Assembly: GCA_039621445.1 (NCBI GenBank)
Contig: CP154957.1
Coordinates: forward strand, 13,322,947-13,386,946
Length of the DNA: 64,000 nucleotides
Origin: Euglena gracilis
Lineage: Eukaryota; Euglenida; Euglenophyceae; Euglenales
Direction: 5' to 3'
This document shows positions 52,072 through 62,689 of the stretch, piece after piece. Made by a program: the position numbers and the translations under genes. The notes beneath the pieces were generated by a model. The model was not told where the DNA came from. It ran no database searches and saw only the letters and a list, made by a program, of their open reading frames with translations. Position 1 is the first letter of the stretch; every line of letters starts with the position of its first letter.

Positions 52072-52179
52072 CAACATCCGGAAGGTGTTCTCCCCGCGTC
52101 CCCCCCCGCGTCCCCCCCGCGCGTCCCCCCCGCGTCCCGAAAACCCCCAGGGGAAAAACGGAGGCCCTGCACGCCCCAA

Positions 52180-52395
52180 GAACGCCTGCACGCAAAAAGC
52201 ACGGGACATCGCAGGCCTGCTCTTCTCCGCACGCAAGACAGGGATCGATGCAGAGTTACGCAGAAAAGACGGCTGCGTCAGAGCCAAAACAAGAACTCTC
52301 GTCGAAGCGCAAAGACATCTTTGCAGCCCGTGTCCATTTCCGGCCTGGAAGAGGCGCTGCCCTCTCAACGCTGAGGAAAGCGAAGGCAAACCAAA
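52180..52395. repeat. Diverged copy of 50455-50650
   Basis: Shared blocks GGGACATCGCA, GCAGAAAAGACGGC..GCGTCA, GTCGAAGCGC..AAGACATCT and TTCCGGCC in the same order. Confidence 0.65.
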
Positions 52396-52755
52396 ATTGG
52401 GGGTGTGATCCCCGTGTCCCCCCCCCCCGTGTCCCCCCCCGTGTCCCCCCCGTGTCCCGCACTTCAGGGGGGTCCCTAGAAGGCGGCCAAGGCAACATGC
52501 AGCATGAATTTTTAGCTGTTTGGCATCATTTTCCACTTTTTTTTCATGGATTCTCAAGGCCATTTTGACTTTCCCCCACCCACAATCCCTTTTTTTCACC
52601 TAGGATGTTGCCCCTCCCCCCCCTTTCAGACCCCCTCGCCACGCCATGTCAGCCGCGCCAAAGAAAATTTTCTTGGAAAACCCCCGCCCCCCCCCTCCCC
52701 CCCCCCCCCCATCCGGGACCCCCTCGCCACGCCAAAACCCCCCCTCCCCCCCCCC

Positions 52756-53454
52756 CTAGCCGGACGGCTCGCCACGGCGTGCCGACCCCCCATTGATCAC
52801 CATTGATGCTGGGATGTCGTCAATTGGGTGCACCGGGTCGCCGCACATCGGGGCGGCGTCGGGTTGGTTGACCGGGGCCGCCGTAGCAATTGCCGCTCCT
52901 ACGGGGTGTTTGCGGCCGGCTGGGGGGCCGTTGCTTTCGACGTCTCCGCACGATAGAAGACACCCTCGGCCGGTTTTGGACACACTTTCGCGGACACAGG
53001 CATTGCCACAGTTCGGGGCGCCACGTGCAGTTTCCGCCCAGCATGTTGTCCTTTCTCCGTCGGTTGGGTTTTGGGGAGCGGGGGCCAACACAGTGTCGCA
53101 CGTGCCAACAGGTCCTCGTCCTCGAGTAATGACCGCACTGGCCGTTCGGCCGCATCGAGTCGTGCAAATTTTCGACCTCTGTGATCTCCGCCAACACGTC
53201 CAGCGGGGTTGGCTTTTTGGGGGTGGGGCGGGACACGGGGGGGGACACGGGGGGGGACACGGGGGGGGGGACACGGGGGAAACATGCCTCTTTTCGGGAC
53301 CTTCCGGGACGAAATTTGTGACTTTTTGAGGGGGGGTAAAATGGCGTGGCGAGGGGGTCGGTGAGGGGGGGGGGAGGGGTGTGCCGACCCCCCAATGAGA
53401 CGGGGAACAACAACGACCTCCGCCACACGGGCGCAAACAGAATCCGGGTGCCAC
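52756..53454 (-). CDS. Cys-rich ORF with a near-2A motif; possible retroelement fragment
   Basis: A 232-codon frame. Its first third is Pro/Ser from C-runs. The rest has many Cys (CTTRC, GTCDT, TTCW, PNCGNAC) and then GRGCLLSCGDVESNGP at about 52968-52924. That is close to the 2A ribosome-skipping consensus D-x-E-x-N-P-G-P, but with NGPP in place of NPGP. 2A-like motifs near the N-terminus are known in some non-LTR retrotransposons, including trypanosomatid ones. All six frames are fairly open in this GC-rich stretch, so coding is not secure. Confidence 0.35.
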   Translation of the reverse strand: MAPGFCLRPCGGGRCCSPSHWGVGTPLPPPSPTPSPRHFTPPQKVTNFVPEGPEKRHVSPVSPPPCPPPCPPPCPAPPPKSQPRWTCWRRSQRSKICTTRCGRTASAVITRGRGPVGTCDTVLAPAPQNPTDGERTTCWAETARGAPNCGNACVRESVSKTGRGCLLSCGDVESNGPPAGRKHPVGAAIATAAPVNQPDAAPMCGDPVHPIDDIPASMVINGGSARRGEPSG

Positions 53455-54480
53455 CGAATTGTGGCAACCCGCAGGAAATCCTACTGTCGCGAGCTCACAC
53501 AGTTCTTCATGTACCTGCGTCGACGCAACGCGATGTCACTGAGACCCTGGCGGACGTCCTCACGGAGTACGTGGCCCGCCCGATTTCGGATGCGCTCGGC
53601 GTGCTGGCGTTCCCCAAACTCGTGTTACGCACTGTCCCCACTAGCGGACGAGAGGCGGCCGAAGACGTGGCCTCCGCCATGTGTTGGCGCATCAAACTTT
53701 GCAGCAAAGCGTAAAATGTTGCAATCCGTTCTTCATAGTCCGTTGGTAACATTTGCTGGACACCTGGGATTGGTGAGTTTTCCCAAGTTGGACGTTGAGA
53801 AGAAGCAAACCTGAAACCCTGCGATCAACCACTTTGTAAAGCCGTCTCCAGCGACGAAAATACCGGTCGTGCCGCTTTGCCCCAGCTGCCACAAAGTTCA
53901 TGTGCACGTCCTCGCGGTCGTGCCACAGCTCCATAGCCATCCCGGATTTGAATGAAGAACTTGTACATTGCCTCCCCCAAGGCGCGGTATCTGAGATCGC
54001 CAAACTGGAGCAACTCAAAAGGCTCTACGAAGCATACTTGGAGAAGGATTTGTGGGCTTTTCTCTGCCCACCACCCATGCCAATCTGTTGTCAGATGCTC
54101 TTCTCATTCTTCACCCATTTGCGCAGCTGAGCAGCATCAAAAATCTCAGGGAACCTTTGCAACGTCGCCTTCGCTGTGTGGTTTTTCCGGAACTGTAAAT
54201 TTGAAGGACATAAAAAAAACCAGCAAAATGTCCTTACCTTGATGGCCTCAAGCTTGATGTGGTTTGTGATTCCCCTTCTGGGTTTCTTTTTCGCCGGAGC
54301 ATTGTCAAGCTCAGGTGGCTCGGCCACTGGCACAATTGGAGGCGAAGCACGATCCTTCGCAACCATCACCTCTGCCCCTGGGGTAGGGACTGCCGGTAGC
54401 TTGGCACGAGGCGGGAAAAACAAAGTTGTTTGGTGGGACATGCCTGCGGAGCGGAAGGCGGAGCGAGGTGCTTTCCTCAT
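53340..54480 (-). pseudogene. Degenerate HTH/DDE transposase (pogo/CENP-B-like)
   Basis: Starts MRKAPRSAF at 54480. A 45-nt GT-AG intron (54237-54193) joins NHIKLEAIK to FRKNHTAKATLQRF and FDAAQLRKWVKNEKSI, which reads as a psq/CENP-B type helix-turn-helix. TGA follows. Further on, in shifting frames, come GGGQRKAHKSFSKYAS, LLQFGDLRYRALGEAMYKFF, MLPTDYEERIATFYALLQSL and NTSLGNASTPSASEIGRATY. The last resembles the first catalytic block of Tc5/pogo transposases (GN-D-TP) but lacks the Asp. Stops, frameshifts and the lost Asp indicate a dead copy. Further unseen introns are the alternative. Confidence 0.5.
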
Positions 54481-54639
54481 GGGAGCAGGTGCATGCTGCC
54501 CCCCCCCCCATTGTGTACCTCCCCCCCAGGGGGTACATAATGGGGGGGGATGGTAGCCAATTAGGGGGGGGGGACAATTGGGGGGGGGGTGAGGAATAAC
54601 TACAATTCACACTACTTTGGAATTCACCAAATCCCGACA

Positions 54640-54780
54640 ATTGCGAGCATATCTCCCGCTGTGTCAATCGTTCAGGACAAACTCATCACCCCTCAATTGA
54701 AAGCTCTTTTCATCAGACCACCGGCTACGACCACCAAATTCAGCCACGCTGCAGGGTGCTCTAATTTCCTTTCGCTGGCA
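54640..54780. repeat. CAATTGAAAGCTCTTTTCA module
   Basis: One of at least six related ~110-bp modules: 45385-45490, 45670-45740, 47925-48000, 48455-48540, 54640-54760, 55115-55235. All read GAGC-T/A-TATCTC.., then CAATTGAAAGCTCTTTTCA, then CAGA and a gAccACCAAATTC-like tail. Confidence 0.65.
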
Positions 54781-54898
54781 AACCCTTGTTTCACAATTTT
54801 GTTGCTCCCTAGAACCTCCAGATCGTCGATTTGAAGAGAAAATTTGTTTCTACATGTACAGGACTGGAAATTACCACATATTTTGACTGTGATTTTGG

Positions 54899-55110
54899 CT
54901 ACCGTGACCCCCCCCTATATGGCACCCCCCTGGGAGCGTTTTGACCCCCCTGGCGACTATTAGGGGGGGTGACAATTAGGGGGGGGGTTACTCAATTCAC
55001 CCCACATTTCCATGGGTCCACGGGTAACCCCCCCCCCCTAATTGTCGCCCCCCCCAAGGGGGGGGCGACTATTAGGGGGGGGGGGTGACAAATAGGGGGG
55101 GGTCACGTTA
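54899..55110. mobile_element. TAACGTGACC-ended miniature element, copy 2
   Basis: Same ends and GCGACTATTAGG/GACAATTAG interior as 51718-52071 but about 140 bp shorter, lacking most of the unique centre. Confidence 0.7.
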
Positions 55111-55739
55111 ATCTGACAATCACAAGCCTTTCTCTGGTTGTGTGCATCGGTGAGGAGCAAGTTATCCCTGGATCGAAATCTCTTTTCAACAGACGACCAG
55201 GTGGCCACAAAAAATTTCCACTCATCACAGTGCTCTTATTTTAAAGCAACTCCAATTTTCACCAATATTGGATTCTCAGCCTGGATAGAGATCCCCGGGT
55301 TGCAGATTTCATTGTACTGCCCTCACCCCCCCTCTATTTGGCCGATGGGCGGGCTCCTTCAAACCCCCAATTACTGTCATAGGAAAAAAATAACATCCGG
55401 AAAAATAACATCTGGAAAAAATAACATCAGAATAAATAACATCCAGAGATGCTTGTAAAATACATAAAGCCACGCCAAAAGGCACTTAACAGGTTATCTA
55501 GACAACGCACAGTGCAAAAAGTGCCCCAAAATGGCACTTTTGGCCGTTGTGGGCACTGGACTGTGCCACTGTTTAGGTGGGGGTTGGTCCCCCCCCCCTC
55601 CTTGACTGGGGGGTCCGACCTAGGGTGGTGACTGAAATTTCCGGCCCCTGAAATTTCACAAAATTTCACGATTTTTTACTTTTCTTTCAGACCACTAGCC
55701 AATAGGAGGTTAGGCAGGGGTGGGGGGGGGCTGTGGACC

Positions 55740-55850
55740 ACCCCGGTGAAGTTCACCGGTGAACATTCACCCCGGGGGGGGGGGGTACCCTCGGCCGGTG
55801 AACTTCACCGATGAAGTTCACCGGTGAACTTCACCGTTCAGCGGGGGGGG
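55740..55850. repeat. GGTGAAGTTCACCGGTGAAC palindrome cluster
   Basis: Alternating GGTGAACTTCACC and GGTGAAGTTCACC. A second, sparser set is at 56100-56190. Confidence 0.8.
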
Positions 55851-56524
55851 GGGTGCCCGTGGGGGCGTGCGCGCAAAAATGTATTCCGGGGGGTCAAGCC
55901 CTGGGGCAGTTGTTCGATTGGATTCCATTTAGGGAAGGGAATGAAGGATCCGAAAATTCAAGGGAATGTTCCTTTTCTTGTTAAATATTTTTCTATCCTG
56001 CCGCAAGGTTTTGGGTGCAGATGTTCTCCTGGTGTGCCATGCCATTGGCTCTCATGAGTTTTTTTTGTTAGCATTTGTTGACGAACCTGGATTGTAACCA
56101 ATAGCGGTGAAGTTCACCGATGGGTTAGGCAGAGAGGGGGGGAGGGGGTCCGGGACCCCCCGGTGAAGTTTCAAACGGTGAACTTCACCATAGGTGGGGG
56201 GAGGGGGGGTCAAAATGACCAACAGAAGTCCAAGAAGCTTGGCGCGAAGCGCCGAAGGTTTTTTGGGCCGCACACAAGGGCGCCCAATTAGAGCCCCCCC
56301 CCCAGGTTTTCTACAGACATTAGCCCCAGGGGGGCTTCTAATTGGGGTAGGGTAGGGTTTGGCCATGTCAGAGTGACGTGGAGGTGAGATAGAGGTAGAA
56401 GTCCATGGCATAGACGTGGAGGTTTTCAACCCCTACCTTTACCTTTATCCAGTCCTGACTCCATCACTATGGAGAAAAGTCAAAGAAAAGGGTTTGCTGG
56501 CTTTTCTCAACACCAAGGAGCTGG

Positions 56525-56660
56525 GGTCCCCACGGCCAGCCAGATACCAGCCAGACCTCCTCCGCCTCTTTTTTTCACCAGCCACCGGCCAGACCTCCTC
56601 CTCCTCTTTTCTCCCAGCCACCAGCCACGGCTAGCCGTGGCTGGCCGCGGCTGGGGCGCC
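56525..56660. repeat. GCCAGACCTCCTCCTCCTC repeat with AGCCACGGCTAGCCGTGGCT palindrome
   Basis: Recurs in the same orientation at 58525-58690 with more copies of the CCAGACCTCCTCCTCCTC unit. Confidence 0.75.
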
Positions 56661-56802
56661 TCCTCCTCTTTTAGTGCCTACCGGAGAGCGCCAAAATTAG
56701 ACCATTCGGGCTCCGCACTGCGAGATGGTGAGGTCCTGCTTTCCTTGTTTGTGCGTGCGCGGGGGGTGCTTCTTACTGCTTTTTGTTGCCGGAGTTGGCT
56801 GA

Positions 56803-57396
56803 TTCCTATTTCTGCCCTTCGACCTCAAGGAGAAAGAATTTGACTTCTACGACTCAAGTGGACGAAAATTTTCGGAACTTCAACTACCTGACGGAAGAAT
56901 TCAACTTTCGAAGATCAACAACGAGACTTCCATGAAGAATGAATTTCAAAGAACCTTTGAACTTCAAGAAGAACTTCAACGGACTTCCAAGAAGTCAACT
57001 GAAGCTGGGGAAGGTGGAGACACAGCAGCAGCTGCAGCAGCTGGAGGGGCGGCAACAGCTCGTCAGTCCGTGGCCATCGCAACCCCCCCACCCCCCAATG
57101 CTTCAGAGATTTCAAAACTCCAGGTTTCAGACTCCCCCACTAACAATGATGGCCATGGACCATGGACAACTGTGGTCAGGAAGAGTCGACAGAGGGGGAC
57201 CACCATCACAGGTCCAACAGACTCCACCCCTTTTTCCGGCAAGGAAAGCAGGACCTCACCATCTTCTTGTGCTTCGCCCTCTTGGTCCCTTCCTCCCCCT
57301 TCCTTTGTCGTGGGAGTCCGAGAAGGAGGGCAAAGTCACCACGGCGAAACCTCGCCGGCTTTCAGTGCGCTCGACGGCTGCGCTCGCCGGGTTTAA
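56803..57396 (+). CDS. Low-complexity acidic/Ser-rich ORF, possible retroelement ORF1
   Basis: Open for 197 codons after a TGA, first in-frame ATG at 56932. It begins DLKEKEFDFYDSSGRKFSEL and passes a Glu/Thr-rich coiled stretch (MKNEFQRTFELQEELQRT), an Ala run, then PWTTVVRKSRQRG. That short motif is reminiscent of ORF1/gag proteins of non-LTR elements. Another frame continues to 57539 with a CSTC pair. Codon use in the first part is protein-like. The function is not known. Confidence 0.4.
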   Translation, partial: FLFLPFDLKEKEFDFYDSSGRKFSELQLPDGRIQLSKINNETSMKNEFQRTFELQEELQRTSKKSTEAGEGGDTAAAAAAGGAATARQSVAIATPPPPNASEISKLQVSDSPTNNDGHGPWTTVVRKSRQRGTTITGPTDSTPFSGKESRTSPSSCASPSWSLPPPSFVVGVREGGQSHHGETSPAFSALDGCARRV

Positions 57397-57721
57397 TCGC
57401 AACATCCATGCCGGTGGATGTGTCAACGGCGTGCAGTACGTGTCGCGGTCAACGAAACCGGAAGTACTTCCCAGCCGGGGTCAACACAATAAAACGAGAC
57501 TATTTTCTGGGTGCATGCAAATTTGAGCAACGCATTTGACGGCAGCACTATATGACGACGCCCGAAGACGGAGGGGGCAGATAAAAAACAACCAAGCGGC
57601 CCAAACAACACAAAACGCAAAGCGGACGACAAGCCCCCCCAAAAAAACGCAAACAAAACGCTTTTGTGCCGCCCCCCCTTTCCAAGAAAACCGTACCCAA
57701 ACAACTCCTTCCTGAGAGAAG

Positions 57722-58128
57722 TGGCCCAAAACTGGCCACGACCTTTGGCCCAAAACTGGCCACGACCTTTGGCCCAAAACTGGCCACGACCTTTGGCCCA
57801 AAACTGGCCACCAAATTTGGCCACGACCTGTGGCCCAAAACTGGCCACGACCTTTGGCCCAAAACTGGCTACGACCTTTGGCCCAAAACTGGCCACCAAA
57901 TTTGGCCACGACCTGTGGCCCAAAACTGGCCACGACCTTTGGCCCAAAACTGGCCACGACCTTTGGCCCAAAACTGGCCACCACATTTGGCCCAAAACTG
58001 GCCACCACATCTGGCCCAAAAACTGGGCATCACATCTGGCCCAAAACTGGCCAGCACATCTGGTCATGACGAACACATCTGGCCCAAAACTGGCCAGCAC
58101 ATCTGGCCCAAAAATGGCCACAAGATGT
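57722..58128. repeat. 24-bp minisatellite CCACGACCTTTGGCCCAAAACTGG
   Basis: About 17 units with variants (ACCAAATTTGGC, CACATCTGGCC). The period is a multiple of three, so several frames stay open on both strands as octapeptide repeats. Confidence 0.9.
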
Positions 58129-58524
58129 GAATCAAACCATTGAAAAACAAACCAGAATACAATGACATTACAAAAAAAAAAGGACAGACAAAAACCTTCG
58201 ACTTTTTAGGCACAGCAACAGGAATCAGAAAACACACAAGATAGACATTCCCAACATAATGTAGCAGTTTGTCCAGATTAGTCTCCAGCAAACTCCTTCC
58301 AATCAGTTCATTTCACCTCAAGCCACCTGTGTACAGCACTAGTGTGCTCAGCACCATATAATCATCTCCAACAGCGCCTTTGCCCAGGTCAAATGGCTCT
58401 GTACTGCAGGTCTGACATTTTGTGACAGAAAATGTGAAGTTGTTGAAAGTGTTGAAAGTGCAGTGAACACCCTGAATCAGGAATTGCCCGGATCGCGGGG
58501 CTTTTTTCAGCTAATTTCCCAATT

Positions 58525-58690
58525 GCGGCCAGCCAGACCTCCTCCTCCTCTTTCAGATCCTCAACACCGAAGCCAGCCAGACCTCCTCCTCCTCTAAATC
58601 CACCCAGCCAGCCGTGGCTGGCCATGGCTGGCCAGACCTCCTCCTTTTTTTTGCCAGCCAGCCAGCCGCGGCCAGCCGCGGCTAGCCAGA
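58525..58690. repeat. GCCAGACCTCCTCCTCCTC repeat, copy 2
   Basis: See 56525-56660. Here GCCGTGGCTGGCCATGGCTGG replaces the longer palindrome. Confidence 0.75.
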
Positions 58691-59160
58691 TACCCCAGCT
58701 CCCAAGTTTGGTTGTGGAGTTTGGAAAGGTTTTGTGCATTCATGGTTGTAAAAAACCTTGACCGTTACAAATGTAGTTTGAGTTATGAGTGCAGTTTGCT
58801 AGAATGGAGAAACAGAGCCAGACAAAGTGTATGGCAACTTTTTTTGACAAAAAGAAAACACTGGATGTGGATATCTTGCACCTAGCCCCAAAAGTTGGTA
58901 ATAACTTGCAATTTTCAGCCATTTGAGCTTTTTGGGCTGGTTTTCCGTCATTTTGGGCATTTTTTTCAACCATTTTGGGCATTTTGGGACTTTTGGGCCA
59001 ATTGATGGCCATTACAGGTTATTTCAGGTCATATTTGACCCATTAATGGTTCATTTTGGGCGATTGTCAACCATTTTGTCATTGTCAACCAAGTTTGAAC
59101 CGTTTCCTCCATTTTGGCCATTTGGGCAACTCTCGCAAGGCCAGAATCCTTCAAAATACC

Positions 59161-59340
59161 CCCTCCCCCCCCTTATTGTCCCACTGACCTCTCCCCGGGA
59201 AGCCCGACCGGACAATGAGGGGGGGGGACAATAAGGGGTACCAAAGGAATTTCATTGGCCGGGCCAAAAAATCCCCCATCGGACGGGGCCCAGGGACAAT
59301 AAGGGGGGGGGACAATAAGGGGGGGGGGTGGTAGGTCGTT
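59161..59340. repeat. CCTTATTGTCCCACCGACCT repeat, copy 2
   Basis: See 51523-51715. About 80-85% alike by eye over 180 bp. Confidence 0.8.
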
Positions 59341-59794
59341 CACCAACTCTTTATATGCTAGGCACATGGGGGGAGGGGGGGGTCGAGAGGGGGGTGGCGA
59401 GTGGCCACGTGGGTGGCCGCGCGGGGGGGGGGGTCCCGGACCCCCCCCCGAGCGGTGCGCCTAGCCTCCAGATGTCCTGGACGTTAACTTGCGCATAAAA
59501 CAGTGTTCACCCATGGAAGCATTGCCTTGCACCAATAAAGGGATTTTTGGATTTTGTTATTGGAGTGATGGGGTTTGTAGGAGGCCTTTGGGGGCTTTGG
59601 GGCTCAATGACGTAGAGTAGGGAAGGGGAGTTCTGGGTAGTCGACCAACTGGTCGATCGACTAGTTTGTTGACCTTCAACTAGTCGATTGACTTGCCGGT
59701 GGGGTGCAAAACCCGTTTTAGACTGGGGGGGTTTGGGTTGTTGATCCTGGTTGAAGGGTCGATCCACCAGTTGAAGGGTCGGTGGTTGATCCGT

Positions 59795-59975
59795 GATAAA
59801 TTGGTGCCTACAGGGGACCCAGCGAACCCAAGGAGCCGCCCAACTCGGGTTGGGCACATTGGGGGACCCGAGCGAGGTGCCGAATGGAAACTTAACCCTA
59901 ACCACGCCTTTAAATAGCATCATCAACTTTTCAGGTTATGAATTGCAGCGCGGCCTTCGGCCGCCACCTCGGGGG
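59795..59975. repeat. Half-copy of the 46555-46870 repeat
   Basis: Carries GGTGCCTACAGGGGACCCAG .. CATTGGGGGACCCGAGCG, then jumps to GGAAACTTAACCCTAACC and ATCATCAACTTTTCAGGTTA, lacking the return arm of the hairpin. Confidence 0.75.
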
Positions 59976-60673
59976 GGGGGGGGCTTAAAAAGTCGATTGA
60001 CCAGTCAATCGACTTTTGAAGGTTCGTCCGACTAGCCGATCAACTGGTCGGTGGGGTCCCGTTTACATTAGATTGTGGGGGGGGGGTCTAGGTTGTCGAT
60101 CGACTACCCAGAACCCCCCCAATCTACCTCTGGGGCCGGGCGTAGGCACTCGGGGGAGGGGGGGGGCTGGACCCCCCATGTAGATTCGGGCAAACTCAAC
60201 TGGACAGGGGGAAAAAATAGGCGCAGAGTGCCGAAAGTTTTTGAAAATAAGGCCATTTTTTGCCATTTTATTACATTTTGGGATTTTGGGGGTTACCCTC
60301 ACCCCCCCCCTATTTGCCCCCCCCCCAATTGGCTAATTGGCCTCTGGGCCAATTTCGGCAAGGCCGCAAAAAGGGCTCAGAAAACTCCAAAAATGTCCGT
60401 TTCAAAAAATTTAAAATTCGCCGGATAAGAAAAGGTCATGACCAATCCAACTGTGCTCAAAAAATCGACAAATTTTGCACAGGGAAAATTTTTGGGGGTA
60501 GGGGTCCTCGAGCCCCCCCCCCTAATTGTCCCCCCCCCCTAATTGGCTAATTGGGGGTCTGAAGGAGCCCGGCCATTAGCCAAATAGGGGGGGGGGTGAG
60601 GGTAATTTTCGGTGATTCTAGTCGGTCAGGCACTAAGGTGGGCAATAGGGGGGGGGTCGCGCACCAGGGCTGG

Positions 60674-60890
60674 TTGAGGTTTGCAAAAAAACCTCAACCT
60701 CAACCTCAACCTCAACCAATGTTACCTCAATGTTCAAAATTAAGAAAATTGAACTCACAAGAAGCATCATTTGGGAAATATCATCTTGTAAAACCTTCCT
60801 CAAAGGCAAGGTTGGCAAGTTTGTGTCAACGCGAAACATATGTGGGTTTGAAGCAAGAAGAAGTATGTTGGTTGGTGATTTAAAACTTGA
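60674..60890 (+). other. CTCAACCTCAAC repeat and short open frame; no gene assigned
   Basis: Four AACCTC units at 60690-60715 (again at 61012-61032). The frame beyond reads SQEASFGKYHLVKPSSKARL to a stop at 60883 but has no splice context I can support. Confidence 0.3.
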
Positions 60891-61439
60891 GATAAATGAC
60901 TAATTGCTCAATTTTGAAAATTTGCTTCTCTTTGTTGAAAAGTTTTTGCTGTTGACTCTTTTTCCTTTGGACTTTGGCAGAAAGGTGACATTGAGGTGTC
61001 ATTGAGGTTGAAAACCTCAACCTCAACCTCAATTCCTCAATAGCCCTGCCCGCGGACCCCCCCCCCCCCGTAGAGAATTGAACTGAACAAGGGGGGGTCC
61101 AAAAACGAACTAAACTGGACTACCTAGCCCCGGTAAGCCGACTTAGTTCATCTACAGTGAACAAAAACACTGCAAGCAATCGCCAATAGGTTTGCTGAAG
61201 GCCTCTTTGGGTTGACGGAGTGGTTGAAGGCCGCCAGTCTCTCTGAAAAACATTTTGAATATTTTGACTGTTGTTCTTTTTGCATTTGATTTCAGGAATG
61301 CCTTTGACCATCATGCCCTCTATGATGCACAAGAATGAAGGGGTTGGACCTCTACCCCAATATGGTGTATTGCAATGATGTTCATTGAACCTTTCTGATG
61401 ACATGGACATGATGGAACCAGGTTTTGAAGGGTTTGCAA

Positions 61440-61472
61440 CACACACACACACCACACACACACACACCATAC
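61440..61472. repeat. CA dinucleotide repeat
   Basis: ACACACACACACACCACACA-type run, 33 bp. Confidence 0.9.
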
Positions 61473-61798
61473 AAGCACAAGGAATGGGTGCTGTAATTCT
61501 ACATGACTCTCAGGTAATTGTCTCGGGAGCATAAAGCATCAAGTACTGTATGCATCAACCCCCATCAACCGGACAGGGAAGGGGGGTATTTTTTTGGTGT
61601 AAAGCGCCCAAAATAAGGCCATTTTGGGCCAATTTTGTGGTCAATTTTTTGATTCCACCAGTCTAGTCAGGTACCGGTCAGGGGGGGTCGCACAACCCCC
61701 CCCCCTATGTAGTCGGGAACTCGGTTGAACAGGGGGGGGGGTCCAAAAATGAACTGCACAGGACTACCTAGCCCCAAAGGGTCTATGGGGGAGCACGC

Positions 61799-61848
61799 CG
61801 TCGGCCAGCCGTCGGCCAGCCGTTGGCCAGCCGTCGGCCAGCCGTGTG
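61799..61848. repeat. GCCGTCGGCCA tandem repeat
   Basis: Four to five ~12-bp units. Two more copies at 62576-62602. Confidence 0.85.
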
Positions 61849-62229
61849 ACTCACAGGAAAATGACCCGAGCCATAGCTCGACAATACAAAAACAATTTCG
61901 CCGCCAATCCCCTGTCAAGGTCATGTTCATCGTTCGTGGAGGCTGCATTTTTGCCCATTTGAAGTCATTTTTCGTCAATTTTTGTCAATTTTGCCAATTT
62001 TGGGACTTTTTTGACCAATTTTGACCATTTCAGCCGATTTTTGGGTCATTCCATAGTCATTGTGAAGGAATTTTGCCAACAAATTATTCGAATGACTAAA
62101 AACTGTTCAGTTGATGGTCCATTTTCCACGAATTGACAAAAATTACCTGTTATGGACGGAAAAATGCTAAAATTTTGTGTGGAACGGTTTCAAGTGACTA
62201 AAAACTGCCCAAAGCAACCCCTCTTGTAG

Positions 62230-62545
62230 GGCTTTGCACCCCAAATTAGGCATTAATCACTCAAAGTTAGGAATTGGCCCACCAAATCCCCTCAAAATTA
62301 GGAACCTTTTCACTAATTAGGAATTTACCACTCAAAAGAAGGCATTGGCACACCAAACTTGGGATTACCACTCAAAATATCTGCACTTTACACCCAAAAT
62401 TAGGCATTTGCCACTCAAAATTAGGAATACACACATGAAAATAGGAATTTGTACCTCAAAATTAGGAATTGGCACACTAAATTAGGAATTTGCTTTCCAA
62501 AATTTAGAACAGGCACACCAAATTAGGCATTTGCAACTCAACAAA
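62230..62545. repeat. Degenerate CCACTCAAAATTAGGAATTT units
   Basis: About a dozen 20-28-bp units of the AAATTAGGAATT type, related to those at 43985-44125. No gene. Confidence 0.75.
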
Positions 62546-62689
62546 AGCTCAACGACAGGTCCCGGCTTCCGTCACGCCGTCGGCCAGCCGTCGGCCAGCC
62601 GTGTGCTCCCCCTATATCAAAAAAAGAGGGGGAACGCCGGTTGTGTCGTGAACCGGGGGGGGGGGGTTGAGTGAAATAAAGTCCGGTGT

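Noticed and set aside
57423-58143. 232-codon and similar open frames on both strands
   Set aside because: Made of octapeptide repeats from the 24-bp minisatellite, whose period is divisible by three. All frames look alike.
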